Positions 1 to 5,419 of a stretch of 5,421 bases of DNA are shown one piece after another. Where the stretch lies: the NCBI GenBank assembly GCA_003567075.1, contig PXAU01000328.1:1-5421 (forward strand). Reading direction: 5' to 3'. Made by a program: the position numbers and the translations under genes. The notes under the pieces are model-generated. The model saw only the letters and a list, made by a program, of their open reading frames with translations, was not told where the DNA came from and did no database searches. This DNA comes from Trueperaceae bacterium. GTDB lineage: Bacteria; Deinococcota; Deinococci; Deinococcales; Trueperaceae. Every line of letters starts with the position of its first letter. The first letter of the stretch is position 1.

Positions 1-526
1 CGTCGACCCGTGCGGCGTCCGCGAGCTCGTCGGGCACCGTCAGGTAGAACTGCCGGAACAGGATGATGCCGGTGGTGCTCGCCAGGTACGGCACCGTGAG
101 CGCCCAGTACGTGTTGAGCCAACCGAACGAGGCCATCAGGTAGTAGGCCGGCAGGATGCGCACGGGCAGCGGCAGCATCTGCGTGATCATGGTGAGCGGG
201 AAGAGCAGGAACGAGCCGCGGAACCTGAAGTGCGTGAACGCGAACGCGGCCAGGATCGAGAAGATGATCTTGCCCACCGCCACCACCACGGCGATGTAGA
301 GGCTGTTGAACATCAGCCGGCCCAGGTTGATGCGATCCCAGGCGCGGGTGATGTTGATCCACAGCTGGTCGCCAGGGATCAGGATGGGCGGGAAGGCGTA
401 CGCGTCGCGGTGGGTGTGGGTGCCCATGACGATGGTGAAGAACACCGGGAAGGCCACCGCCACCAGCGTCGTGATCAGCACCAGGTGCGTGAGGCCGTTG
501 AGGAGGGTCTTGCGTTTGATCTTCAC
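1..526 (-). CDS. ugpE: Sugar/G3P ABC transporter permease UgpE, 3' end beyond window
   Basis: Second membrane subunit of a Ugp-type ABC importer (MalG/UgpE family), acting in the inner membrane with UgpA. The 175 visible codons are open to the window edge. Hydrophobic segments lie at about residues 12-34, 73-97, 106-131 and 139-157. The segments LIPG (49-52), LGRLMFNSLYIA (68-79), LPLPVRILP (118-126) and FRQFYLTVPDEL (157-168) follow E. coli UgpE closely. The final visible residues, ELADAARVD, are the beginning of the cytoplasmic EAA loop that contacts the ATPase, with D170 in place of the usual Glu. The GTG start at 526 was chosen because AGGAGG (535-540) lies 8 bases upstream. That ribosome site overlaps the ugpA stop codon (TAG, 539-541), so translation is probably coupled. 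The last two membrane segments and the stop lie outside the window. Family assignment is secure; the exact substrate rests on context. Confidence 0.93.
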   Translation of the reverse strand, partial: MKIKRKTLLNGLTHLVLITTLVAVAFPVFFTIVMGTHTHRDAYAFPPILIPGDQLWINITRAWDRINLGRLMFNSLYIAVVVAVGKIIFSILAAFAFTHFRFRGSFLLFPLTMITQMLPLPVRILPAYYLMASFGWLNTYWALTVPYLASTTGIILFRQFYLTVPDELADAARVD

Positions 527-534
527 GCCCGTCG

Positions 535-540
535 CCTCCT
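535..540 (-). promoter_or_regulatory. Ribosome binding site of ugpE overlapping the ugpA stop
   Basis: Minus-strand AGGAGG is a full consensus Shine-Dalgarno site. Its first two bases are the last two of the ugpA TAG stop, and 8 bases separate it from the GTG start at 526. It decides the ugpE start and implies that ribosomes ending ugpA can restart on ugpE. This is seen directly; the coupling is inferred. Confidence 0.8.
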
Positions 541-1429
541 AACGGCTGTAGACGGCGCGCCGCGTCGACATCCAGATCTGGAAGCCGGCGATGGACGCCA
601 CCATGAGGAAGAGGATGACCGATTGCGCCGATGCTTGGCCCTCGCGCATCCGCGCGAAGCCGTCGCGGTAGATCTTGTACACCAGGAACTCGGTCGTCTG
701 ACTGGGGCCCCCCATCGTGACCACGTCGATCATGCCGAACACCATGAAGAAGGCGTAGAGCGTGTTGACGAACATCAGGAAGGCGGTGGTGGGGCTGAGC
801 ATCGGGAAGGTGATGATCCAGAACACCTTCCACGGCCCGGCGCCATCGACCAAGGCCGCTTCCTTGAGTTCGCCAGGCACGTTCTGCAGCCCAGCGATGT
901 AGAAGCACATGTTGTACCCGAGCATGATCCATATCGACGCCACCGTCACCAGCGCGAACGCCCCGATCGGCTCGGTGAAGAAGTTCAGTCGGTACCCGGT
1001 GACGTTTCGGATGATCGATGTCATGAGGCCGATCGAGGGATCGAACAGCAGCGCCCAGATGACGCCGGCGATCGCGGGCGACATCGCATACGTCCAGATG
1101 AACGCCACCTGGTAGAAGGGCGCGCCGCGGATCTTCTGAGTGGCGAGCACCGCGATGAAGAGCGACACTGCGAGTCCGATACCGATGACGAGGGCACAAA
1201 AGAGCAAGGTGTTGAGGAAACTCTGGTGGTAGTCGGGCGCGCGCAGCAGTTCCTCGAAGTTGCGGAAGCCCACGTAGACGCGCGTCCTGCCAATCGGCGA
1301 AAGACGGAAGAAGGACATGTGGACGGCCTGGACGAACGGCACGACCAGGAAGACCGCGATGACGGCCAACGTGGGGAACACCAACACGTAGGGGAGGAAG
1401 TTGTGGCCAGGGAACCTATCGTTCGTCAT
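539..1429 (-). CDS. ugpA: Sugar/G3P ABC transporter permease UgpA
   Basis: First membrane subunit of the Ugp-type importer (MalF/UgpA family), 296 residues, about the length of E. coli UgpA (295). Six membrane segments can be placed at about residues 12-34, 71-96, 105-128, 158-181, 212-234 and 268-286. The cytoplasmic EAA loop is canonical: EAALVDGAGP at 190-199 followed by IITFPML. Other family stretches are VNTLYAFF (222-229), MGGPSQTTEFLVYKIYRDGF (239-258) and ASAQSVILF (266-274), all closely matched in E. coli UgpA. I chose the ATG at 1429 because GAGGA (1437-1441) lies 7 bases upstream. An in-frame GTG at 1447 would add six residues but would put this ribosome site inside the gene. It follows ugpB after 121 bases containing a strong hairpin, and precedes ugpE by a 12-base gap. 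Membrane-family identity is near certain; G3P/glycerophosphodiester specificity rests on similarity plus the neighbouring ugpB and glpQ. Confidence 0.95.
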   Translation of the reverse strand: MTNDRFPGHNFLPYVLVFPTLAVIAVFLVVPFVQAVHMSFFRLSPIGRTRVYVGFRNFEELLRAPDYHQSFLNTLLFCALVIGIGLAVSLFIAVLATQKIRGAPFYQVAFIWTYAMSPAIAGVIWALLFDPSIGLMTSIIRNVTGYRLNFFTEPIGAFALVTVASIWIMLGYNMCFYIAGLQNVPGELKEAALVDGAGPWKVFWIITFPMLSPTTAFLMFVNTLYAFFMVFGMIDVVTMGGPSQTTEFLVYKIYRDGFARMREGQASAQSVILFLMVASIAGFQIWMSTRRAVYSR

Positions 1430-1504
1430 GCATCGGTCCTCACCCACCGCGACCTAGGTGTCGGCCCCCCGGCGGCGGTCGCTCGATGGGCCCGCGAAGG
1501 GGGT

Positions 1505-1526
1505 GGGGCGGGCCGAGGCCCGCCCC
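1505..1526 (-). promoter_or_regulatory. GC-rich intercistronic hairpin between ugpB and ugpA
   Basis: Positions 1505-1514 and 1517-1526 are perfect 10-bp inverted complements (GGGGCGGGCC / GGCCCGCCCC) with two bases between; the folded form would have about 9 pairs and a 4-base loop. It starts 24 bases after the ugpB stop in the transcribed direction. No T-run follows on the minus strand, so it is not a standard intrinsic terminator. In many binding-protein operons a stem here stabilises the binding-protein message and reduces permease expression, as known for malE-malF. That role is inferred here. The rest of the 1430-1550 gap shows only the ugpA ribosome site. Confidence 0.6.
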
Positions 1527-1550
1527 GAGCTATGACGATGGCCGAGCAGG

Positions 1551-2861
1551 TCAGTCGATGAACTCCACCCACTCGTTCAGGAGCACGGTGATGCGCTCCG
1601 CTGCGCGCCCGAAGGCCACTTCGGGATCGGCGCCGCGGGAGACCTCGGACAGCGCGTCGCGAACGTAATCGCGCGACTCGACGAAGGGGCCGATGCGGCT
1701 GCCGAGGGTGTTGGGGCTGTCGGTCCGGCCGGACAGGATCTGCAAGAAGGCGGTGAGGGGGTTGGGGCTCTCCTGGAACCAGCCCTCGTCCATGAGCTGC
1801 TTGAGCGCAGCGTTCGTGGCCGGGAAGTAGCCGGTGTTCTTGTGCCAGAAGATGTCGACCTCGGGCTCTGCCAGGTACTGGAAGAACGCGAAGATGACCT
1901 CGAGCTCTTCGTCGCTGGCGTTGCTGGAGACGTAGAGGCTGTTGCCGCCGATGATCGAGTTGCCACGTGGCCAACCCTCGAGCCGCGGCAGGAAGGCCGT
2001 GCGGACCTCGAAGTCATCGCCGACCGTGCGCATGATCGCGTCGAGCGAGGAGGTGGACTGCATCAGCATGGTGAGTTCGCCGGCCGTGAAGGCCGAGTTG
2101 ACCTCGTACTCTGGGCCCCCGTAGAGCCAGGTGCCGGCTTCGGCCATAGCGCCCCACTGGCTGATCAGCTCGTTGGTGAACTCGCTGGGCCACATGACGT
2201 TGGTGCCGTGACCGAGCCGTCCGTTACCGTTGTCGATGTAGGGCTGATCGTGCAGGGCGAGCTGCTGCTCGAACTGCCAATCGGGCCAACCGAAGGAGAG
2301 CGTGTCGCGCGCGACGCCCGCCTCGAGGAGTTGCAGGCCGTACTCGTGCATCTCGTCCCAGGTGGTTGGTGGTGCGTTGGGATCGAGGCCCGCAGCCCGG
2401 AAGTGATCGGCGTTGTAGTAGAGCATCGAGGTCGAGGAAGCGAACGGCCACGACCACAGGTTGCCGTCACGGGAGTAGTACAGCACGATCGGCACCACGT
2501 ATTGGCCGAAGTCCCAGTCGACGCCCAAGCGCTCGGGGATCTGATAGGCGGGGATGATCATCCCGCTGTCGTGCATCGCTTGCGTGCCGACCTCGTAGAT
2601 CTGCACCAGCGGGGGCTCTTCGCCGATGGGGTGCGACGCCAGCCAGCGCGACAGGCCTTCGGCGTACGTGCCCATCAGGATCGGGTTGATCTGCATGTTG
2701 GGATCGCGCGCGTTGAAGTCGTCGATGACCTGCTCCATGACCGACAGACGGCCACCCGTCATGCCGTGCCAGAAGTCGACAACCACCTGGGCCGCGGCCG
2801 TGCCGCCGAACGCCAGGAGCGCCACAAGCAACGTCAAGAGCATGCGCTTCATGGAACGCAT
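1551..2861 (-). CDS. ugpB: Periplasmic G3P/glycerophosphodiester-binding protein UgpB
   Basis: Extracytoplasmic solute-binding protein (family 1) that delivers ligand to UgpAE; 436 residues against 438 in E. coli UgpB. An N-terminal signal peptide has basic residues R2, K5, R6, a hydrophobic core at 8-18 and a likely cleavage after TAAA (24/25). Mature protein features match UgpB along its length: VDFWHGM (28-34), QIYEVGT (87-93), SSTSMLYYN (142-150), AGLDPNAPPTTW (157-168), GWPDW (191-195, matching the two-tryptophan ligand region of UgpB), IIGGNSLYV (303-311), WHKNTGYFP (339-347) and SRIG (388-391, near the conserved ligand-binding arginine). The ATG at 2861 has AAGGA (2867-2871) 5 bases upstream and gives a proper signal peptide; further in-frame ATGs are internal to the signal. 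It is the first gene of ugpBAE, 248 bases after glpQ, and may have its own promoter. Preference for G3P versus glycerophosphocholine cannot be read from sequence. Confidence 0.95.
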   Translation of the reverse strand: MRSMKRMLLTLLVALLAFGGTAAAQVVVDFWHGMTGGRLSVMEQVIDDFNARDPNMQINPILMGTYAEGLSRWLASHPIGEEPPLVQIYEVGTQAMHDSGMIIPAYQIPERLGVDWDFGQYVVPIVLYYSRDGNLWSWPFASSTSMLYYNADHFRAAGLDPNAPPTTWDEMHEYGLQLLEAGVARDTLSFGWPDWQFEQQLALHDQPYIDNGNGRLGHGTNVMWPSEFTNELISQWGAMAEAGTWLYGGPEYEVNSAFTAGELTMLMQSTSSLDAIMRTVGDDFEVRTAFLPRLEGWPRGNSIIGGNSLYVSSNASDEELEVIFAFFQYLAEPEVDIFWHKNTGYFPATNAALKQLMDEGWFQESPNPLTAFLQILSGRTDSPNTLGSRIGPFVESRDYVRDALSEVSRGADPEVAFGRAAERITVLLNEWVEFID

Positions 2862-2899
2862 AAGTGTCCTTCCCCCGGTGCCCGCCGAGACTCCTCCCC

Positions 2900-2915
2900 A
2901 GGTACGGTCGTACCT
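2900..2915. promoter_or_regulatory. 16-bp palindrome in the ugpB leader, candidate operator
   Basis: AGGTACGGTCGTACCT is a perfect inverted repeat with 7-bp arms around two bases. It ends 39 bases before the ugpB ATG. It could be a protein-binding site or a small stem in the leader mRNA. No regulator gene is in the window, so the binding protein is unknown. Confidence 0.4.
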
Positions 2916-2954
2916 AGAGCTTGACAATGCTGGTCGCCGCAATCACCTCTCTCC

Positions 2955-2984
2955 GTTATCCGCAAGGAACGACGAGTATGTCGC
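2955..2984 (-). promoter_or_regulatory. Possible ugpB promoter (-35/-10)
   Basis: Minus-strand GCGACA (2979-2984, 4 of 6 to TTGACA) and GATAAC (2955-2960, 4 of 6 to TATAAT) are separated by 18 bases. Transcription would begin near 2948, leaving a leader of about 85 bases that includes the 16-bp palindrome at 2900-2915. The match is modest and was found by eye. Its main support is position and the overlap of the -35 element with a palindrome at 2976-2988. Confidence 0.3.
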
Positions 2985-2988
2985 ATAC
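2976..2988. promoter_or_regulatory. Palindrome GTATG-TCG-CATAC, candidate operator of ugpBAE
   Basis: A perfect inverted repeat with 5-bp arms and a TCG centre, covering the proposed -35 element of ugpB. Its core, TATGTCGCATA (2977-2987), matches TACGTCGCGTA upstream of glpQ (4290-4300) at 9 of 11 bases, and the two differences are symmetrical so both stay palindromic. ACGACGA repeats flank it on both sides (2969-2975 and 2987-2993). A repressor or activator site is inferred. Confidence 0.42.
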
Positions 2989-3065
2989 GACGAACACGAC
3001 GTGGCAGACGCGAAGACATGACGCATTGTCCGTGCTTCCGAGTCTACCGGGCGCAGGCCGCAGGT

Positions 3066-3096
3066 GTCGGGACAGCCGTCCTGACGCGGTCCCGAC
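3066..3096 (-). terminator. Hairpin after glpQ, possible terminator without T-run
   Basis: GTCGGGAC (3066-3073) and GTCCCGAC (3089-3096) are perfect 8-bp complements. The 15-base interval contains a further 4-bp stem, CGTC (3077-3080) with GACG (3083-3086), so the whole folds as one long interrupted hairpin. It begins 13 bases past the glpQ stop in the transcribed direction. No T-tract follows on the minus strand (the next bases read ACACCTGCGG), so it would be a factor-dependent or 3'-end-stabilising structure rather than a classic intrinsic terminator. Confidence 0.4.
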
Positions 3097-3109
3097 GACC
3101 TCGCGCGCC

Positions 3110-4111
3110 CTACTGGCGCTCGCGCAAGAAGCGGATGGCCAGGTCGGGATGGTCGGTGAAGACGCCGTCGACACCGGCCTCGAACAGGAACAGCTCGAGC
3201 AGCTCGTCGAAGGTCTCGACGTACCCAGGCAAGCGATCGGCACGCATGGTGTACGGGTGCACCACCAGCTCGCGGGCCTGCGCCTCGCGCACCAGGAAGT
3301 TGTCGTTCACCCAGTTGCCGTCGCCGTCGATGATGCGCGTCATCGACGGCCCGATGCCCTGGGCGTAGGTCGCGATGACGTCGAGCCCCTCTGCCGTGAC
3401 CATCGGGTCATAGGCCGCGCCGCCGCCGATCAACTGCACCAGATTGAGCTCGGTACCGAGCTCACGCAGCCGCAGCAGGCTGTCCGCCTCGAAGGACTGC
3501 ACGAGCACGTTGTCGTCGGCGGTCGTGTAGCCGTAGGCGGCGAGCACCTCGAGCACGATCGCCTCGAAGTCGTAGCCCTGCTCGGCGTGCCACGCCGAGG
3601 ACTTCGTCTCCGGGTAGATGCCGACGTTCCGGCCGGTGGAGACGTTCAACCCCTGGACCAGTTCGATGATCTCCGCTAGCGTCGGTACACGAAACACCAG
3701 CTCGCTGTGCAGGTTCGGGAAGCGGTCCGGGAAGGTCAGCTCGCGCGTGTCACGATCGACCCGCTCGATGACCGCGAGCTGCTTGATCTCGGCCAGCGTG
3801 AAGTCGATGGCGTAGAAGAGGCCATCCTCTCGGGCCCGGTCGGGGAAGACCTCGGCCACGTTCGTCGTCCGTTCCAGGGAGCGGTCGTGCAGCGCTATGG
3901 GCACGCCGTCCTGGGTGAGCATCAGGTCGGGCTCGATGTAGTGCGCGCCCTGCCCGTAGCCCATGGCGTACCCCTCGAGCGTGTGCTCGGGCAGGTAAGC
4001 CGAGGCGCCGCGGTGCGCGACGATGGCCTTCTCGTGACCGCTCGCCAAGGCGGGCGCGAGGCAGGCGAGAAGCGCTAGGACGGTGATGAGGACGAGCAAC
4101 TTCGATCGCAT
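3110..4111 (-). CDS. glpQ: Exported glycerophosphodiester phosphodiesterase GlpQ
   Basis: Hydrolyses glycerophosphodiesters to G3P and an alcohol outside the cytoplasm; 333 residues (E. coli GlpQ 358). The N-terminus is an export signal: K4, hydrophobic core 5-18, then APALA-SG. Cleavage could occur after A23, but LLAC at 14-17 also fits a loose lipobox, so a lipoprotein is possible. The GDPD domain starts with VAHRGAS (31-37). Expected catalytic and metal residues are present: H33, R34, E60 and D62 (IEPD), H75 (LHD) and E168 (IYPETK). GlpQ-type rather than short UgpQ-type features include PEHTLEGYAMGYGQGA, FPDRAREDG (89-97), YAIDFTLAEIK, QGLNVSTGRNVGIYPE and LVVHPYTMRADRLP. The shortening against E. 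coli lies mostly after LVQLI. The frame stays open upstream to 4456, but the ATG at 4111 has GGAG (4117-4120) 5 bases upstream and begins the signal peptide; the upstream extension is Arg-rich and unlike a protein. It lies upstream of ugpBAE on the same strand. Confidence 0.95.
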   Translation of the reverse strand: MRSKLLVLITVLALLACLAPALASGHEKAIVAHRGASAYLPEHTLEGYAMGYGQGAHYIEPDLMLTQDGVPIALHDRSLERTTNVAEVFPDRAREDGLFYAIDFTLAEIKQLAVIERVDRDTRELTFPDRFPNLHSELVFRVPTLAEIIELVQGLNVSTGRNVGIYPETKSSAWHAEQGYDFEAIVLEVLAAYGYTTADDNVLVQSFEADSLLRLRELGTELNLVQLIGGGAAYDPMVTAEGLDVIATYAQGIGPSMTRIIDGDGNWVNDNFLVREAQARELVVHPYTMRADRLPGYVETFDELLELFLFEAGVDGVFTDHPDLAIRFLRERQ

Positions 4112-4202
4112 GATGGCTCCACGCTTCCGGAGGGCGCCCCGGCGAACCGCTCCTGGGCCGGCGCGTGGCGTCCCCGGCAGACGCTCGCGCTCGGGCAGTC
4201 GA

Positions 4203-4216
4203 GAACGTGTTCGAAC
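4203..4216. promoter_or_regulatory. Alternating GAAC/GTTC half-sites upstream of glpQ
   Basis: GAAC-GT-GTTC-GAAC gives three alternating half-sites, with GAACGT repeated directly 10 bp apart (4203-4208 and 4213-4218). It lies about 95 bases before the glpQ start and touches the first 13-bp repeat. The spacing differs from a LexA box (CGAAC-N4-GTTCG), so no known regulator is named. Chance is possible. Confidence 0.25.
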
Positions 4217-4227
4217 GTCGCGTACCG
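4215..4227. repeat. 13-bp direct repeat, copy 1 (ACGTCGCGTACCG)
   Basis: Exact match to 4291-4303, 76 bp apart. It contains AACGTCGCGTA (4214-4224), one base from the palindromic form in copy 2. It lies about 105-115 bases upstream of the glpQ start, a plausible place for a regulator of glpQ. Confidence 0.5.
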
Positions 4228-4290
4228 AGCCCGAGGGACCCCAGATGCGTCGCGCCAGCGGCTGGCCGTAGCCACGAGTGTCACGGCCAT

Positions 4291-4303
4291 ACGTCGCGTA
4301 CCG
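4291..4303. repeat. 13-bp direct repeat, copy 2, with palindromic core
   Basis: Exact match to 4215-4227. With the preceding T it forms TACG-TCG-CGTA (4290-4300), an 11-bp palindrome with a TCG centre, the same design as the ugpB-upstream palindrome at 2976-2988. This copy lies about 180-190 bases upstream of glpQ and about 260 before the phosphatase gene. A shared regulator is inferred. Confidence 0.5.
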
Positions 4304-4561
4304 TCCCTCGCCGACCCTCGCCAGGGCCGACGGCTTTCCACGTCGGCGGAAGCTCCCATCCCTTCCCGAATGCGTCCGCGCGACCGCTCTCTGGTGGCCT
4401 GACGATACCCTGACATACGAGGCCCGGGAAGCGTGATCGAGACCCGGACCATACAACCCCGACTACGCCCGCGCGCCTGCCGGGTCCTGCTGCAGCGATC
4501 TCGTCGCTTCGCGACCTCATGCGCACCGAGGAGGCCGGGCTCGGGTACGTTGAGGCTACCT

Positions 4562-5419
4562 ATGCGCCCAACCGATGGCAGTACACAGGACCCCATGCCG
4601 GCCGCTCACACGGGGGGCCATCTCGCAGCAGTGACAGGGTTGGCCTTCGACCTCGACGGCACCGTCTACCTCGGTGAACGGCTGCTGCCGGGTTCGCTCG
4701 ACCTGCTCGACGCTCTCGCCAGCGCCGGCCTCCCCTTCCTCTTCGCCACCAACAACTCGTCGAAGAGCGCCGAGGAGTACCTCGAGCGCCTGCGCGCCAT
4801 GGGCCTGCCGGCAGAGCGCGAGCGGCTGCTCACGTCCAACGACGTCGCGATCGCCCGGCTGCGCGAGTTGGGCCTGCAGCGGCCCTACCTCGTCGCCACG
4901 CCGACCGTGGTGGCGACGTACCGCAGCCACGGCTTCGCCCCCGTCGAGGACGACGCCGATGCGCCAGACTGCGTGCTGCTGACCTTCGACACCACGCTCA
5001 CGTACGCCAAGCTGCGTCGAGCCAGCGACCTGGTACGGGCCGGCCTCCCCTACCTGGCGACCCATCCCGACACGGTCTGCCCCACCCCCGAGGGGCCGAT
5101 CCCCGATTGTGGGGCGTTCATCGCGCTGCTCGCCGAGGCCACCGGCGCTCGGCCCGAGGTGCTCGGCAAACCACAACCGTCGATGGCGGTTGCCATCGAG
5201 GCGCGCCTGGGGCTTCCCGCCGACCGGATCGCGTTCGTCGGCGACCGGCTCTACACCGACGTGCGGATGGCCGTCGAGCACGGCTTCGTCGCGGTCCTGA
5301 CCCTCACCGGCGAGGCCCAGCGCGGCGACCTGCCCACCTCACCGCATCAACCGGATGTGATCGTGGCGTCGCTGGCCGAGCTGCACGCCTTGCTCCGGGG
5401 CCACGGCACGCTGCCGTAA
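4562..5419 (+). CDS. HAD-superfamily class IIA (NagD-type) phosphatase
   Basis: Predicted cytoplasmic phosphatase of small phosphorylated metabolites; 285 residues from the chosen start. All four HAD motifs are visible: motif I FDLDGT with D30 nucleophile and D32 acid/base; motif II ATNNSSKS with T63; motif III lysine K203 in GKPQP; motif IV FVGDRLYTD with D228 and D233. The C2-type cap between motifs II and III includes HPDTVCPTPEGPIPDCGAF (168-186), typical of NagD/AraL/phosphoglycolate and G3P phosphatase relatives. The ATG at 4562 has GAGG 6 bases upstream. An ATG at 4595 (AGGA only 4 bases away, 274 residues) and a GTG at 4631, just before the conserved domain, remain possible; the first residues are not conserved-looking. 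It is divergent from glpQ, so it may dephosphorylate G3P delivered by the Ugp system, but the family is promiscuous and the substrate cannot be read from sequence. The stop is TAA, with two bases left to the window edge. Confidence 0.92.
   Translation: MRPTDGSTQDPMPAAHTGGHLAAVTGLAFDLDGTVYLGERLLPGSLDLLDALASAGLPFLFATNNSSKSAEEYLERLRAMGLPAERERLLTSNDVAIARLRELGLQRPYLVATPTVVATYRSHGFAPVEDDADAPDCVLLTFDTTLTYAKLRRASDLVRAGLPYLATHPDTVCPTPEGPIPDCGAFIALLAEATGARPEVLGKPQPSMAVAIEARLGLPADRIAFVGDRLYTDVRMAVEHGFVAVLTLTGEAQRGDLPTSPHQPDVIVASLAELHALLRGHGTLP

Larger units (their letters stand above)
4112..4561. other. glpQ / HAD divergent intergenic region
   Basis: These 450 bases separate two divergent genes and should hold both promoters. 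Open frames cross it on both strands, but their products are Arg/Pro/Gly/Ser-rich with no domain signs, and none has a convincing start. Visible structures are a 13-bp direct repeat (4215-4227, 4291-4303), a GAAC/GTTC half-site cluster (4203-4216), a small stem GTCGC-TTC-GCGAC (4503-4515) and the self-complementary GGGCGCCC (4132-4139) close to the glpQ start. No strong -35/-10 pair could be assigned to either gene. Confidence 0.6.

Noticed and set aside
230..1561. 443-codon open frame on the plus strand opposite ugpA/ugpE
   Set aside because: Its product is dominated by His, Glu, Asp, Arg and Gly with no hydrophobic core or domain, and it lies exactly antisense to clear permease genes. This is the usual shadow of GC-biased third codon positions.
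1842..2924. 360-codon open frame on the plus strand opposite ugpB
   Set aside because: Antisense to a full-length UgpB with conserved residues throughout; low-complexity acidic/basic composition and no ribosome site worth naming.
2921..2926. Perfect TTGACA on the plus strand
   Set aside because: No TATAAT-like sequence 16-18 bases further on, and no plus-strand gene follows; the next genes are on the other strand.
2923..3030. 8-bp inverted pair GACAATGC (2923-2930) / GCATTGTC (3023-3030), 100 bp apart
   Set aside because: An 8-bp pair in a 250-base region is expected about once in two such regions by chance; no supporting structure.
2921..3679. 252-codon plus-strand frame spanning the glpQ/ugpB gap
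   Set aside because: Mostly antisense to glpQ; composition is shadow-like. The part over the gap is better explained by regulatory DNA.
4203..4216. GAAC/GTTC cluster as a LexA (SOS) box
   Set aside because: The inverted halves are 2 or 0 bases apart instead of the 4 required by the CGAAC-N4-GTTCG type, and the gene context is not DNA repair.
4232..4310. 7-bp inverted pair CGAGGGA (4232-4238) / TCCCTCG (4304-4310) next to the 13-bp repeats
   Set aside because: Too short and too far apart to stand out in a GC-rich region; may simply accompany the direct repeat.
4112..4456. In-frame upstream extension of glpQ (about 115 codons)
   Set aside because: The extension is rich in Arg, Gly and Ser, and would bury the signal peptide inside the protein. 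The ATG at 4111 has a ribosome site and starts the signal.
4556..5281. 241-codon minus-strand frame opposite the phosphatase gene
   Set aside because: Antisense shadow of a gene with all four HAD motifs; no recognizable product.
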